A stretch of DNA of 64,000 nucleotides from Candidatus Copromonas faecavium (nom. illeg.) (GCA_018712915.1 DVGC01000007.1:1-64000); one strand, 5' to 3'. Shown: positions 26,629 through 37,403, numbered from the stretch's first letter. Notes: a model not told the origin generated them from the letters alone. Numbers and translations: made by a program.

Positions 26629-26783
26629 ACTTCAGACGGAATAAAACAGAGCGTCGGGAATTTCAGACAGCATGAAACAGAGATCCAGAAACTTCAGGCA
26701 GTATGAAACAAAGTGTCAGGAACTTCAGTTGGCATAAAACAAAGCATCTGGAACTTCAGGCAGCATAAAAAAACAGGCATCAC
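26629..26783 (+). repeat. Five tandem copies of a 31-bp repeat after clpB
   Basis: Degenerate head-to-tail units start at 26629, 26660, 26691, 26722 and 26753, with a core like ACTTCAGGCAGCATAAAACA. Copies differ at several positions. There are no spacers, so this is not CRISPR. It lies between the clpB stop and its terminator, within the 3' untranslated region. The last unit runs into the terminator stem. Confidence 0.8.
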
Positions 26784-26826
26784 TCACAGAACGGACGGCT
26801 GTCCGCCTGGAGAATGCCTGTTTTTT
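26767..26826. terminator. Bidirectional terminator between clpB and pcp
   Basis: AAAAAAACAGGCAT (26767-26780) is complementary to ATGCCTGTTTTTT (26814-26826). The intervening sequence contains a second small hairpin (GGAC/GTCC). The A-tract on one side and T-tract on the other suit both convergent transcripts. Confidence 0.88.
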
Positions 26827-26963
26827 AAGTACAAAAATATGAACCGCATATCTGGTTAAACGGAAACGTTACTCAGACTGCAAATCCAACCGAACCGCAG
26901 AACGATCCGGCCTGAGAACTGCCGGAACTGCAAAGCAGCCAAAGATCTTCTCCCGTAAACAAA

Positions 26964-27605
26964 TCAGTGAATTTCTCCGCCGACGGCTGTGATGTCTTTT
27001 TCGCAGGAAACGGCAGCTTCAACGGCCGCTTCCAGAGAGGCGGCAATGTCTGCCAGGGACATGGACGGAGTCTGCGGCTTGTCCACCACCTGGGCCGTGG
27101 CATAGGGAACATGGATAAATCCGCCTCTGACGCCGGGAAATTCCTTCTGGATGTAATAAAGGATGCCGTACATGACGTGGTTGCAGATATAGGTTCCCGC
27201 GCTGTTGGAAAGAACGGATGGGTAGCCTGCATGTTTGATAGCCTGTACCATGGCCTTCACCGGAAGATTGGAGAAGTAGGCCGTATCTCCGTCTTCAAAA
27301 ATCGGAACGTCGATGGGCTGATTTCCCTCGTTGTCCGGGATTCTTGCATCCGTTACGTTGATGGCCACCCGCTCCGGGGTGACACCGAACCGGCCGCCGG
27401 CCTGGCCGACGCTGATGACGATATCGGGATGAATCTCCTGCATTTTTTCATGGATTTTCTGGATGGATTTTCCTACCACCGTAGGAATCTGGAGCTTGAT
27501 GATCTGGGCTCCGCCAATCTCATCTTTTAACAGCTTTACGGCCTCCCAGGCCGGGTTCATGGTTTCTCCGCCAAACGGGTCGAAGCCTGTAATCAGTACT
27601 TTCAT
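26964..27605 (-). CDS. pcp: Pyroglutamyl-peptidase I
   Basis: A 213-aa cysteine peptidase (family C15) that removes N-terminal pyroglutamate from peptides. The start at 27605 gives [14 protein letters not shown], the standard N-terminus, and follows GGAGGGG. The frame extends ten codons further upstream without support. Catalytic features are the Glu region near 80 ([13 protein letters not shown]), the Cys in [14 protein letters not shown] near 143, and the His in GFIHVPY near 167. Length is normal. Cytoplasmic. Monocistronic between a bidirectional terminator and a divergent promoter region. Confidence 0.93.
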   Translation of the reverse strand: MKVLITGFDPFGGETMNPAWEAVKLLKDEIGGAQIIKLQIPTVVGKSIQKIHEKMQEIHPDIVISVGQAGGRFGVTPERVAINVTDARIPDNEGNQPIDVPIFEDGDTAYFSNLPVKAMVQAIKHAGYPSVLSNSAGTYICNHVMYGILYYIQKEFPGVRGGFIHVPYATAQVVDKPQTPSMSLADIAASLEAAVEAAVSCEKDITAVGGEIH

Positions 27606-27628
27606 AATCCTGCCCCTCCTCTGTATGT

Positions 27629-27657
27629 TTGACAAATAGTTCTGTTGTTTGTATTAT
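27629..27657 (+). promoter_or_regulatory. Sigma-A promoter upstream of yaaA
   Basis: Perfect TTGACA (27629-27634), 17-bp spacer, TATTAT (27652-27657), in the gap between the divergent pcp and yaaA genes. Confidence 0.7.
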
Positions 27658-27700
27658 AAAGGAGGCGTGAGTCAATATGCAAGCAGAGGAATGAAAAACC

Positions 27701-28453
27701 ATGAAAATAATCATCTCTCCCGCAAAGAAAATGGAGGAGTGCGACGATCTGTTTGAGGCAGAAGGCGCACCGGAATATCTGGAGCAGACCAGGCTGCTGC
27801 TTCACCGGCTGCAGTCCATGAGTGAGGAAGAATTGGGACGGCTGTTTAAGGCCAATGAGCGGATCACCCACGAGAATTTCCTTCGGTTTTCCTCCATGAA
27901 CCCGGAGCAGGCCAGGACACCGGCTCTTTTGTCTTATGTGGGCATTCAGTACCAGTATATGGCGCCTAAGCTGTTTTCCTACAGCCAATGGGAGTATGCA
28001 AAGGAGCATCTGCGGATTTTGAGCGGATTCTACGGAATTTTAAAACCGGAGACTCCTGTGACGCCTTACCGGCTTGAGATGCAGGCCAGGCTTTCGGTGA
28101 ACGGCGCAAAGAACCTGTATGATTTCTGGGGGCAGAGGCTGTATAACAGCATCCGCCGGGAGGAGCCGGAACAGGGCGTGATTGTGAACCTGGCATCAGA
28201 GGAATACAGCCGGGCGGTGAGGCCCTATCTGGAACCGGGAATGCGGTGGGTGGACTGTGTATTTGGTTCCGTAAAGGACGGGAAAATCAAAGTGAAGGCC
28301 ACGGAGGCAAAGATGGCCAGAGGCGAGATGGTCCGGTTCATGGCGGAAAGAAAGGTTTCAGACGCGGAGGAGCTAAAGGAGTTTTCCGGTCTGGGCTTTT
28401 CCTATGATAAGGAGCGATCGTCGGGGGACTGCCTGGTATTTTTGGCGGGGTAA
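27701..28453 (+). CDS. yaaA: Peroxide stress protein YaaA (DUF328 family)
   Basis: A 250-aa protein of the YaaA/DUF328 family. In E. coli YaaA lowers free iron and limits Fenton damage under peroxide stress, and the structure shows a DNA-binding-like cantaloupe fold. Family marks seen are the start MKIIISPAKKM, ALLSYVGIQYQYM near 77, FYGILKPETPVTPYRLEM near 113, and NLASEEYSRAV near 163. Length is slightly below the usual 255-260. A good promoter lies 44 bp upstream. The gene is followed 40 bp later by map. Confidence 0.92.
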   Translation: MKIIISPAKKMEECDDLFEAEGAPEYLEQTRLLLHRLQSMSEEELGRLFKANERITHENFLRFSSMNPEQARTPALLSYVGIQYQYMAPKLFSYSQWEYAKEHLRILSGFYGILKPETPVTPYRLEMQARLSVNGAKNLYDFWGQRLYNSIRREEPEQGVIVNLASEEYSRAVRPYLEPGMRWVDCVFGSVKDGKIKVKATEAKMARGEMVRFMAERKVSDAEELKEFSGLGFSYDKERSSGDCLVFLAG

Positions 28454-28493
28454 TGTTCCTGGCATGATCATAAAGTTTTACAGGGAGGCAGGT

Positions 28494-29369
28494 ATGTTTC
28501 GCATAATCGGAAAAAAGGATCCCTGCTGGTGCGGCAGCGGGAAAGAGTATGAACATTGTCATATGGAGTTTGACCGGAAGCTGAGCCGGGCAAGGTTTAT
28601 GGGTCATGAGATTCCGTCCCATAAAATCATCAAGACTCCGGCACAGATTGAGAAAATCAGGGAGAGCGGAAAGCTGAATGCGGCCGTGCTGGACTACGTG
28701 GCGGAACGCATTGAGGCAGGGGTGACCACGGAGGAAATCGACCGCTGGGTATATGATTTCACCACGAAAAACGGGGGAATCCCGGCGCCCCTGAATTTTG
28801 AGGGATTTCCCAAGAGTGTCTGCACATCCATCGACAGCCAGGTCTGCCATGGAATTCCTTCCGAGAACGTGACATTGAAGGACGGGGATATTATTAATGT
28901 GGATGTCTCCACCATTCTGGACGGCTATTTTTCGGATTCTTCCCGGATGTTTCTGATTGGAAATGTAAGCCCGGAGAAGGGGCGGCTGGTGCGGGTGACG
29001 AAGGAGGCTGTGGAAGAAGGCTTAAAACAGGTGCGGCCCTGGGGATATCTCGGCGACATGGGCCAGGCAGTTCATGATTATGTAAAGAAACACGGCTACA
29101 CGGTGGTGGAAGAAGTGGGCGGCCATGGCATAGGCCTGGAATTTCATGAAGATCCCTTTGTCAGCTACGTTTCCAAAAAAGGAACGGAGATGGTCATGGC
29201 GCCGGGAATGATTTTTACCATTGAGCCGATGGTCAACATGGGAACCAGTGAAATTTACGTGGATGATTCCAACGGCTGGACCATTTATACGGAGGATGGC
29301 CTGCCTTCGGCCCAGTGGGAGATCATGGTCCTTGTGACGGAAGAAGGTCATGAGGTGCTGGCATGGTAG
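28494..29369 (+). CDS. map: Methionine aminopeptidase type I with N-terminal SEC-C zinc motif
   Basis: A 291-aa enzyme that removes the initiator methionine. The start at 28494 follows GGGAGGCAGGT. Residues 9-22 form a SEC-C motif (CWCGSGKEYEHCH), a zinc knuckle seen in SecA and in some Firmicute MetAPs that may dock on the ribosome. The catalytic domain shows GGIPAPLNFEGFPKS, SIDSQVCHGIP, and the metal ligands in NVDVSTILDGYFSDSS, EVGGHGIG, TIEPM and QWEIMVLVTEEG. A second MetAP without SEC-C is commonly encoded near ribosomal genes in this group, so this is probably the auxiliary copy. Confidence 0.92.
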   Translation: MFRIIGKKDPCWCGSGKEYEHCHMEFDRKLSRARFMGHEIPSHKIIKTPAQIEKIRESGKLNAAVLDYVAERIEAGVTTEEIDRWVYDFTTKNGGIPAPLNFEGFPKSVCTSIDSQVCHGIPSENVTLKDGDIINVDVSTILDGYFSDSSRMFLIGNVSPEKGRLVRVTKEAVEEGLKQVRPWGYLGDMGQAVHDYVKKHGYTVVEEVGGHGIGLEFHEDPFVSYVSKKGTEMVMAPGMIFTIEPMVNMGTSEIYVDDSNGWTIYTEDGLPSAQWEIMVLVTEEGHEVLAW

Positions 29370-29543
29370 TGGCATGGTAGAATCTCCGGTGCAAAAATTC
29401 AGCCGGCCAAAGTACGGATATTGGGCGCAAACCGGGCAAAAATTCCGGGGATTTTGCAGGGCTGGAAGGCCGGATATGGAATCATGTTATAAAGGGAAAT
29501 TGCAATATAACTGGATTTCATATAAGACATGAAAATAAATCAC

Positions 29544-29571
29544 TTGCAATTTTTAGGAAACTTTGTATAAT
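29544..29571 (+). promoter_or_regulatory. Promoter of the ilv leader
   Basis: TTGCAA (29544-29549), 16-bp spacer, TATAAT (29566-29571). Start expected near 29578, giving a leader of about 316 nt before ilvB. Confidence 0.68.
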
Positions 29572-29689
29572 AAAAGAAAGTTACTGAGAAAATCTCTGGA
29601 AGCTGGCATTCAGGCTGAAAGTTGTCTGATGATACAGGGAGGAGATTTCCAGGAAGATGAGCAAATATCGGGGAAAGGAGAACGCAGAT

Positions 29690-29782
29690 ATGATGATAAT
29701 GGTGGTTCTATTAGCAATCGTGATCCGAATTATCGTCAGCATTATCGTCATTGACGGGAATGCTTATTTGCGTTATGCTTAA
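29690..29782 (+). CDS. Branched-chain amino acid leader peptide (ilv attenuator)
   Basis: A 30-codon ORF preceded by AAAGGAG (29674-29680). Its first part reads MMIMVVLLAIVIRIIVSIIV, and 16 of 30 residues are Ile, Val or Leu. It lies between a promoter and an intrinsic terminator just ahead of ilvB, exactly where a regulatory leader peptide belongs. Shortage of charged tRNA for any branched-chain amino acid would stall the ribosome here and favour read-through. No T-box features (such as the conserved GGTGGNACC antiterminator motif) are visible. Mechanism inferred; composition and position are direct. Confidence 0.82.
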   Translation: MMIMVVLLAIVIRIIVSIIVIDGNAYLRYA

Positions 29783-29835
29783 TCCTGGAGAATTGGAATC
29801 ATGATTTGCTCGAAAAATGAGGAAAGACTGCAGGA

Positions 29836-29866
29836 GCCTTACAGCATAGCGCTGTAGGGCTTTTTT
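29836..29866 (+). terminator. Attenuator terminator before ilvB
   Basis: GCCTTACAGC (29836-29845) pairs with GCTGTAGGGC (29851-29860) over 10 bp with one G-U and a 5-base loop, followed by six T. It lies 54 bases after the leader peptide stop and 28 bases before ilvB. Confidence 0.87.
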
Positions 29867-29894
29867 ATTTCACACGAAACGAGGGATTGGATTT

Positions 29895-31559
29895 ATGAAA
29901 ATGAACGGTGCGAGAATTCTGGTGGAGGAGCTGATTCACCAGGGTGTGGAAGTGATTTTCGGCTATCCGGGCGGCTCGGTCTTAAATATTTATGACGAGC
30001 TTTACCTGGCTTCCGACAGAATTAAGCACGTCCTTGCTGCTCATGAGCAGGGGGCGGCCCATGCTGCGGACGGATATGCCAGAGCCAGCAAAAAAACCGG
30101 CGTGGTGCTTGCCACCAGCGGACCGGGCGCGACCAATCTGGTGACGGGAATCGCAAATGCTTATCTGGATTCGGTTCCCATGGTGGCCATCACCGGCAAT
30201 GTGGCCGTGGAGAATCTGGGAAAGGATTCCTTCCAGGAGGTGGATATTGTCGGAGTCACTCAGCCGATCGTGAAGCATAATTACATGGTCCGGGATGTAA
30301 AGGATCTGCAGAAAACGATTATCGAGGCTTTTGAAATCGCCAATTCGGGAAGGAAAGGACCGGTTCTTATTGACATCCCGAAGAATGTGCAGATTGATGA
30401 GTGCGAGTATGTGGAGGACATGAAGGTTCCTTCCGTGGTGAAAAAATATAAATCCAGCAACGAAGAGCGAATCCGCCAGGTAGCTGAAATGTTAAAGGAA
30501 GCGAAACGCCCCTTTATCTATGCAGGAGGCGGCGTCCTGTCATCCGGAGCGGAGGATGAGGTTCTGGAGCTTTCCAGACGCCTGGATGCGCCGGTGGGAC
30601 TTTCCATGATGGGGATGACTGCGGTACCCCATTCTTATCCGCTGAATCTTGGCATGTGCGGCATGCATGGAAAATATGCTTCCATCAAGGCCCAGTCGGA
30701 ATGCGACCTGATGATCGGCGTAGGCGTCCGGTTTTCAGACCGGGCCACAGGAGACTTGGACGAATATACGAAAAAATGCATGACGGTCCACATTGATATC
30801 GACCGGGCGGAAATCGGAAAGAACGTAAATCCTGACGTAAGCATGTGGGGGGACGTGAAGGAGATTTTAAAGGAACTTCTGGCGGTGGTTCCCCAGTACC
30901 ATCATCCGGAGTGGGTGTCACAGATTGAGGAGTATAAAAACGCCGAGGTCCTTCCCAAACAAAAGGAATTTGGCCCCAGACCCATTATCGAGGAGGTCAA
31001 TAAGCACTGCGGCCCGGATACGGTTGTGGCCACTGACGTGGGTCAGCACCAGATGTGGACCATGCAGTATTATCATTTTGAGAAGCCGAGAACTCTGTTG
31101 ACTTCCGGGGGCCTGGGAACCATGGGGTACGGCCTGGGAGCAGCCATCGGCGGCTGCATCGCCTGCGGCGGGAGACGGACCGTTCTCTTTACGGGAGACG
31201 GGTGCTTCGGGATGAATTTAAATGAGATGGCAACGGCCGTCAGCCAGTGGCTTCCGATCACAATCGTGATTTTCAACAACAATGTCCTGGGCATGGTACG
31301 TCAGTGGCAGACAATTTTTTATGACGGACATTACTCCCAGACGACTCTGGACCGGCAGACCGATTTCCCGGCCCTTGCAAAAGCCTTTGGTGCGGAAGGA
31401 TATTCGGCCTTTACCATTTCCGATCTGCAGGCGGCTCTGGATGCTGCGGACCAGTCTGATGGCCCTGTCCTCATCGACTGTCATATCGATATGGATGAAA
31501 AGGTGCTGCCCATGATTCCTCCGGGACGTTCTGCAAAGGATATGATTGTGAAGGGATAG
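29895..31559 (+). CDS. ilvB: Acetolactate synthase, large catalytic subunit
   Basis: A 554-aa thiamine-diphosphate enzyme that condenses two pyruvates to acetolactate (valine/leucine) or pyruvate and 2-ketobutyrate to acetohydroxybutyrate (isoleucine). Visible are GYPGGSVLNIYDEL near 24, the catalytic Glu in HEQGAAHAADGYAR near 51, SGPGATNLVTG, the FAD-binding middle domain, and the TPP/Mg motif TGDGCFGMNLNEMATA near 436 with the NN pair in FNNNVLGMVRQWQ. First structural gene of the ilvB-N-C-D operon. Expression is set by the leader-peptide attenuator upstream. The GAGGGA Shine-Dalgarno is 10 bp before the start. Confidence 0.96.
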   Translation: MKMNGARILVEELIHQGVEVIFGYPGGSVLNIYDELYLASDRIKHVLAAHEQGAAHAADGYARASKKTGVVLATSGPGATNLVTGIANAYLDSVPMVAITGNVAVENLGKDSFQEVDIVGVTQPIVKHNYMVRDVKDLQKTIIEAFEIANSGRKGPVLIDIPKNVQIDECEYVEDMKVPSVVKKYKSSNEERIRQVAEMLKEAKRPFIYAGGGVLSSGAEDEVLELSRRLDAPVGLSMMGMTAVPHSYPLNLGMCGMHGKYASIKAQSECDLMIGVGVRFSDRATGDLDEYTKKCMTVHIDIDRAEIGKNVNPDVSMWGDVKEILKELLAVVPQYHHPEWVSQIEEYKNAEVLPKQKEFGPRPIIEEVNKHCGPDTVVATDVGQHQMWTMQYYHFEKPRTLLTSGGLGTMGYGLGAAIGGCIACGGRRTVLFTGDGCFGMNLNEMATAVSQWLPITIVIFNNNVLGMVRQWQTIFYDGHYSQTTLDRQTDFPALAKAFGAEGYSAFTISDLQAALDAADQSDGPVLIDCHIDMDEKVLPMIPPGRSAKDMIVKG

Positions 31560-31603
31560 GCAGGGAAAGAAAACGGAAGTGACTGGAAAGGATAGGGGAT
31601 AAG

Positions 31604-33161
<1,558 letters not shown>

Positions 33162-33169
33162 ACGAAACA

Positions 33170-33207
33170 GGCCGGCACGCGGCGTGACAGTTTTGCCGCT
33201 GCCGGCC
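33170..33207 (+). other. GC-rich hairpin between ilvC and ilvD
   Basis: GGCCGGCA (33170-33177) pairs with TGCCGGCC (33200-33207), with an inner GCGG/CCGC stem. There is no T-tract after it, so it is more likely an mRNA-stabilising or processing element than a terminator. Confidence 0.55.
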
Positions 33208-33236
33208 AAGCGTGTTTAAGGAAAAGGAGACAGACT

Positions 33237-34883
33237 ATGAATTCGGATCAGGTAAAAAAAGGCGTGGAGCATGCGCCTCACCGCTCTCTTTTAAAGGCGG
33301 ACGGCTACAGCGACGAGCAGATGAGGCGTCCGTTTATCGGCGTGGTCAATTCCTTTAATGAGATTGCGCCGGGACATATGCATCTGCAGACCATTGCCAG
33401 GGCCGTGAAGGACGGCGTTCTGGCAGCAGGAGGAACGCCCATGGAGTTTAATACCATCGGCGTCTGCGACGGAATCGCCATGGGCCATGAGGGCATGCGG
33501 TTCTCCTTAAGCTCCAGGGAGCTGATTGCCGATACGGTGGAATGTATGGTGAAGGGACACTGCTTCGATGCCCTGGTATTTATTCCCAACTGTGATAAAA
33601 TTGTGCCCGGCATGCTGATGGCGGCCATGCGGTTAAATCTCCCCTGTATTTTCGTGTCGGGAGGCCCCATGCTTTCCATCGACCAGAGGGATTTGAACTC
33701 CGTATTCGAGGCAGTGGGTGCAAGGAAGGCCAATCTGATTGACGATGAGGAGCTGGCGGAAATTGAGGGAATGAGCTGTCCCGGATGCGGTTCCTGTTCC
33801 GGAATGTTTACAGCCAATTCCATGAACTGCCTGACGGAGGCTCTGGGTCTGGGACTTCCCGGAAACGGAACCATTCCGGCGGTTTATGCAGAACGGATCC
33901 GCCTGGCGAAAAACGCCGGTATGCAGGTGATGAAGCTTTTGGAGATGAATCTTCGTCCTAGGGATATTGTGACGCCGGCGGCTTTTGAGAATGCGCTGAC
34001 AACGGATATGGCTTTAGGATGTTCCACCAACTCGGCCCTTCATCTTCTGGCCATCGCCCATGAGGCGGGGATTTCTCTGGATCTGCACATGATCAACGAA
34101 ATCAGCGAGAAGACGCCCAACCTCTGTCATCTTGCCCCGGCAGGCCATCACCATATGCAGGATCTGATGAAAGCCGGCGGAATTTCGGCGGTGATGAAGG
34201 AGCTTTTAGATGCCGGCATGCTCCATGGAGACTGCCTGTCGGTAACCGGAAAGACTCTGGCAGAGAATGTGGCAAAAGCGGTCAATAAAGACGAAGAAGT
34301 GATTCGTCCCCTGTCCAATCCTTACTCAAAGACCGGAGGCCTGGCAGTGCTGTTTGGAAACCTGGCGCCCAACGGAGCCATCGTTAAGCGTTCTGCCGTC
34401 AAGCCGGAAATGCTGGTAAACACAGGAACGGCCAGATGCTTTGATTCCGAGGAGGAGGCCATCGCCGCCATCTATGCGGGAAAGATTGTTCCGGGAGACA
34501 TTGTGGTCATCCGGTATGAAGGTCCTTCCGGCGGACCGGGGATGAGAGAAATGTTATCGCCTACCTCGGCTATTGTCGGAATGAAGCTGGACACCACGGT
34601 TGCTCTTTTGACAGACGGACGGTTTTCCGGAGCCTCCTGCGGCGCAGCCATCGGCCACATTTCTCCCGAGGCGGCTGCCGGCGGCCCCATCGCCTATATC
34701 AAGGATGGAGATCAGATTGCCATCGACATCCCCAATTACAGCCTGAAGCTTCTTGTGTCCGATGAGGAGATGGAGGAGCGGAAAAAGACCATGAAATTAA
34801 AGGAGCCGAAGGAGCTGACCGGTTATCTGAAGCGGTATGCAAAGAGCGTTTCCTCGGCAGATAAGGGAGCCATTGTGGAATAA
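33237..34883 (+). CDS. ilvD: Dihydroxy-acid dehydratase
   Basis: A 548-aa Fe-S enzyme that dehydrates 2,3-dihydroxy acids to 2-keto acids, the third common step to valine and isoleucine. Cluster cysteines are seen in [12 protein letters not shown] (near 118) and [18 protein letters not shown] (near 180-197). [11 protein letters not shown] and the C-terminal [19 protein letters not shown] and GHISPEAA motifs are all conserved. Length is normal. AAGGAGA lies before the start. Oxygen sensitivity of its cluster suits an anaerobe. The stop is one base before the following DUF815 start, implying coupling. Confidence 0.96.
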   Translation: MNSDQVKKGVEHAPHRSLLKADGYSDEQMRRPFIGVVNSFNEIAPGHMHLQTIARAVKDGVLAAGGTPMEFNTIGVCDGIAMGHEGMRFSLSSRELIADTVECMVKGHCFDALVFIPNCDKIVPGMLMAAMRLNLPCIFVSGGPMLSIDQRDLNSVFEAVGARKANLIDDEELAEIEGMSCPGCGSCSGMFTANSMNCLTEALGLGLPGNGTIPAVYAERIRLAKNAGMQVMKLLEMNLRPRDIVTPAAFENALTTDMALGCSTNSALHLLAIAHEAGISLDLHMINEISEKTPNLCHLAPAGHHHMQDLMKAGGISAVMKELLDAGMLHGDCLSVTGKTLAENVAKAVNKDEEVIRPLSNPYSKTGGLAVLFGNLAPNGAIVKRSAVKPEMLVNTGTARCFDSEEEAIAAIYAGKIVPGDIVVIRYEGPSGGPGMREMLSPTSAIVGMKLDTTVALLTDGRFSGASCGAAIGHISPEAAAGGPIAYIKDGDQIAIDIPNYSLKLLVSDEEMEERKKTMKLKEPKELTGYLKRYAKSVSSADKGAIVE

Positions 34884-34884
34884 T

Positions 34885-36216
34885 ATGAATCAGATTGTAT
34901 CCAATCTGCTGGTATACGGCAGCCTGCCGGAGGACTCCATCCTCTGGCAGCTGGCCGATATCTGCGAAAAATTAAGAAACGGCGAAGAAAGCCGGGATGC
35001 GCTGCGGGGCCGGGTGTTCCGCCAGGTGAAGAAGCTCTTGACGGTGTCCACGGATTTTGCCTTTGATAAAAATTTGTGGCAGAATTACCTGACTTTTCTT
35101 CTGATTACCAATGAGAATCCCTTTTCTCTGGTCTGTGAAAAGATGGGAGCCCAGGACGGGACGGTCAATGTGTTTGTCAAACATGATTTTGAGATGTTCC
35201 GGAACCTGTTTCACTATGACTTTTCCTGGCTGGAAAAGGAGCTTTCGGTGGACTGCTTCACCCACCTGACCCATTATCATGCCATTCGGAAAAAGGAGCT
35301 GATGTACAACAAAAACGTCAGCGAGAAGGTGCGCTCCTTAAGTGAAAAGCTGGCGGAGGCCAGAGACGCGGAGGAGTTTTTTGCCCATGTCACCGATTTT
35401 TACCGGGATTATGGCGTGGGCATGTTTGGCCTGAACAAGGCTTTCCGCATTGCGGAAAATGAGGACGGAAGCGTCCGTTTCCTCCCTATTAATAACATGG
35501 ACACGGTGATGTTATCGGATCTGATCGGCTATGAGAGCCAGAAGCAGAAGCTGGTGGAGAATACCCGGGCATTCTGCGAGGGAAAGGCAGCCAACAACGT
35601 GCTGCTGTTCGGTGACAGCGGCACCGGGAAATCCACCAGTGTCAAGGCCATCGTCAATCAGTTTTATCCGCAGGGCCTGCGGATGATAGAAATTTACAAG
35701 CACCAGTTTAAGGACCTGTCGGCCATCATCTCCCAGATCAAAAACAGGAATTACCGGTTTATTATTTATATGGATGACCTGTCTTTTGAGGAGTTTGAGA
35801 CGGAATATAAGTTTTTAAAGGCTGTGATTGAAGGCGGTGTGGAAACCAGGCCGGAAAACGTGCTGATTTATGCCACCTCCAACCGGCGTCACCTGATTAA
35901 GGAGACATGGAAGGATCGGGACGATATGGAGCATAATGAGGACGTTCACCGCTCCGACACCATGGAAGAGAAGCTGTCCCTGGTGAACCGGTTCGGACTG
36001 ACGATCTTCTATGCGAAGCCCAACAAGGCAGGCTTTAACGAGATGGCTGTGGCTCTGGCCAGACGGGCCGGAATCACCGAAGCCATGATGGATGACGAGG
36101 AAATTTGTCTGGAGGCCAACCGCTTTGAGATGCGCGGCGGCGGCTTTTCCGGACGGACCGCACAGCAGTTTGCCAATTACCTGCTGACAAAAATGGATGT
36201 GAATCATTCGTCGTAA
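34885..36216 (+). CDS. DUF815-family AAA ATPase
   Basis: A 443-aa soluble ATPase of the DUF815 family. The start at 34885 lies one base after the ilvD stop; a 16-codon upstream extension would be read inside ilvD and is unlikely. Walker A is FGDSGTGKSTSVKAI near residue 245, and the Walker B-like IYMDDLSFEEFE is near 298. A sensor-like YATSNRRHLI lies near 333. Members are annotated as predicted ATP-binding proteins with no settled function. Its tight coupling to ilvD is probably transcriptional convenience rather than a pathway role. Confidence 0.87.
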   Translation: MNQIVSNLLVYGSLPEDSILWQLADICEKLRNGEESRDALRGRVFRQVKKLLTVSTDFAFDKNLWQNYLTFLLITNENPFSLVCEKMGAQDGTVNVFVKHDFEMFRNLFHYDFSWLEKELSVDCFTHLTHYHAIRKKELMYNKNVSEKVRSLSEKLAEARDAEEFFAHVTDFYRDYGVGMFGLNKAFRIAENEDGSVRFLPINNMDTVMLSDLIGYESQKQKLVENTRAFCEGKAANNVLLFGDSGTGKSTSVKAIVNQFYPQGLRMIEIYKHQFKDLSAIISQIKNRNYRFIIYMDDLSFEEFETEYKFLKAVIEGGVETRPENVLIYATSNRRHLIKETWKDRDDMEHNEDVHRSDTMEEKLSLVNRFGLTIFYAKPNKAGFNEMAVALARRAGITEAMMDDEEICLEANRFEMRGGGFSGRTAQQFANYLLTKMDVNHSS

Positions 36217-36347
36217 CCAATCTTTTTCTTTTTCGTGACACACGGGGCCTGCGCTGCAGAGTCTCGTGTGTCTGATGTCTATTTGGAAGGCCGGAAAGGG
36301 AAATTTGTTTTTTCTATGCCGGCCAAATCCGCTATTTATTTTTACAA

Positions 36348-36377
36348 TTAGACTTTTTTATCCCCTTCTTTTATACT
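36348..36377 (+). promoter_or_regulatory. Weak promoter candidate in the 36217-36620 intergenic region
   Basis: TTAGAC (36348-36353), 18-bp spacer, TATACT (36372-36377). The 404-bp gap also holds a hairpin with GACACACG/CGTGTGTC arms (36237-36244 and 36265-36272), and two direct copies of a GCCGGCTG-(T-rich)-CAGGC element about 70 bp apart (from about 36422 and 36492). I see no gene in it. Confidence 0.35.
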
Positions 36378-36406
36378 TGTTATGCACAGTCGGATAACCG
36401 CTTTGC

Positions 36407-36436
36407 AGCCGGCAAAGCCTTGCCGGCTGTCTTTTC
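36407..36436 (+). terminator. Hairpin with T-rich tail upstream of the activase
   Basis: AGCCGGCAA (36407-36415), AGCC loop, TTGCCGGCT (36420-36428), then GTCTTTTC. It could terminate the ilv transcript. It lies just after the promoter candidate at 36348-36377, so it might instead attenuate the downstream pair. Confidence 0.5.
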
Positions 36437-36620
36437 AGGCAGTGCGGCCGGCTGCTTATGGTGCTGCGCGGCGGCTTTTCTGTAATGCCGTGCCGGCTGT
36501 TTTTCAGGCTGTCCTGTCAGTTGTTTTTTGACTGTCCTGCCAGCCCTTTGCTTGAACCTGGAAAAACAAAATGAAGCTTTTAATGGAAATGCCTGCGGCA
36601 GAGGCCGCGAGGGAGTATTT

Positions 36621-37403
36621 ATGATCAGTCTTGGGATAGATTCCGGCTCCACAATGACAAAAGGAGTCTTATTCGATGGGAGTTCCGTAATTGCGCATCG
36701 GATGCTCCCCACTTCCATGAGGCCGGGGGAGGTTTTGAGGGAGATCTGCGCCGGCCTCAAATCCTCAGATACGGAAATGGTGGTCAGCACCGGTTATGGA
36801 AGAGAACTTTTAAAGGATGCAGACGCAAAAATCACGGAAATCACCTGCCATGGAGCAGGGGCCGCCTGGCTGTCGCCCGGCTGCGACGCCGTTATCGACG
36901 TCGGAGGCCAGGACTGCAAAACCATCCTGCTGGACCGGGACGGACAGGTGACCGATTTTTTAATGAATGATAAATGTGCGGCCGGGACCGGCCGTTTCAT
37001 GGAAATGATTATGGCCCGGGTGGGAAGCGATATTTCCTGCCTGGATTCTTTTGTGGAGGGCTGCAGTCCCATTCCCATCAACAGCATGTGCGCCGTTTTT
37101 GCGGAGAGCGAGATTGTGGGGTTGATGGCGAAGGAGGCAAAACCCGGCGATATTGTCCTTGGATGTGTGCATTCCATCTGCCGCAGGACGGCTGTCTTTG
37201 CGGAAAAGATTACGCCTTCCAATCCCAAAATCTTTTTTTCGGGAGGACTTGCCCAGTCTCAGGTAATGCGCCAGGTGCTGGGGGAATACATGAAGGGGGC
37301 AGCCATCGTGACGCATCCGCTGGCCCAGTATACGGGCGCCGTGGGAGCAGCTGTCTTAGGGTATCGAAAACTGAAAAGGAGGAAGGGGAATAATGGAGCT
37401 TAA
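36621..37403 (+). CDS. 2-hydroxyacyl-CoA dehydratase-type activase (ATP-dependent electron activator)
   Basis: A 260-aa ASKHA-fold ATPase of the HgdC/activator family. It binds one [4Fe-4S] cluster between two subunits and uses ATP to push an electron to very low potential on its partner. Seen are GIDSGSTMTKGVLF at the N-terminus, DVGGQDCKTI near 94, the cluster cysteine in NDKCAAGTGRF near 118, a second in NSMCAVFAESE near 157, and FSGGLAQS near 211. The start at 36621 follows GAGGGAG. It overlaps the next gene by 11 bases, so its partner is that double-cubane protein. Confidence 0.9.
   Translation: MISLGIDSGSTMTKGVLFDGSSVIAHRMLPTSMRPGEVLREICAGLKSSDTEMVVSTGYGRELLKDADAKITEITCHGAGAAWLSPGCDAVIDVGGQDCKTILLDRDGQVTDFLMNDKCAAGTGRFMEMIMARVGSDISCLDSFVEGCSPIPINSMCAVFAESEIVGLMAKEAKPGDIVLGCVHSICRRTAVFAEKITPSNPKIFFSGGLAQSQVMRQVLGEYMKGAAIVTHPLAQYTGAVGAAVLGYRKLKRRKGNNGA

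Noticed and set aside
26629-26783. Possible CRISPR array
   Set aside because: The units are adjacent without spacers and degenerate, and no cas genes are near.
29544-29894. T-box riboswitch before ilvB
   Set aside because: No T-box antiterminator motif or specifier-loop architecture is visible. A translated Ile/Val/Leu-rich leader and a terminator explain the region better.
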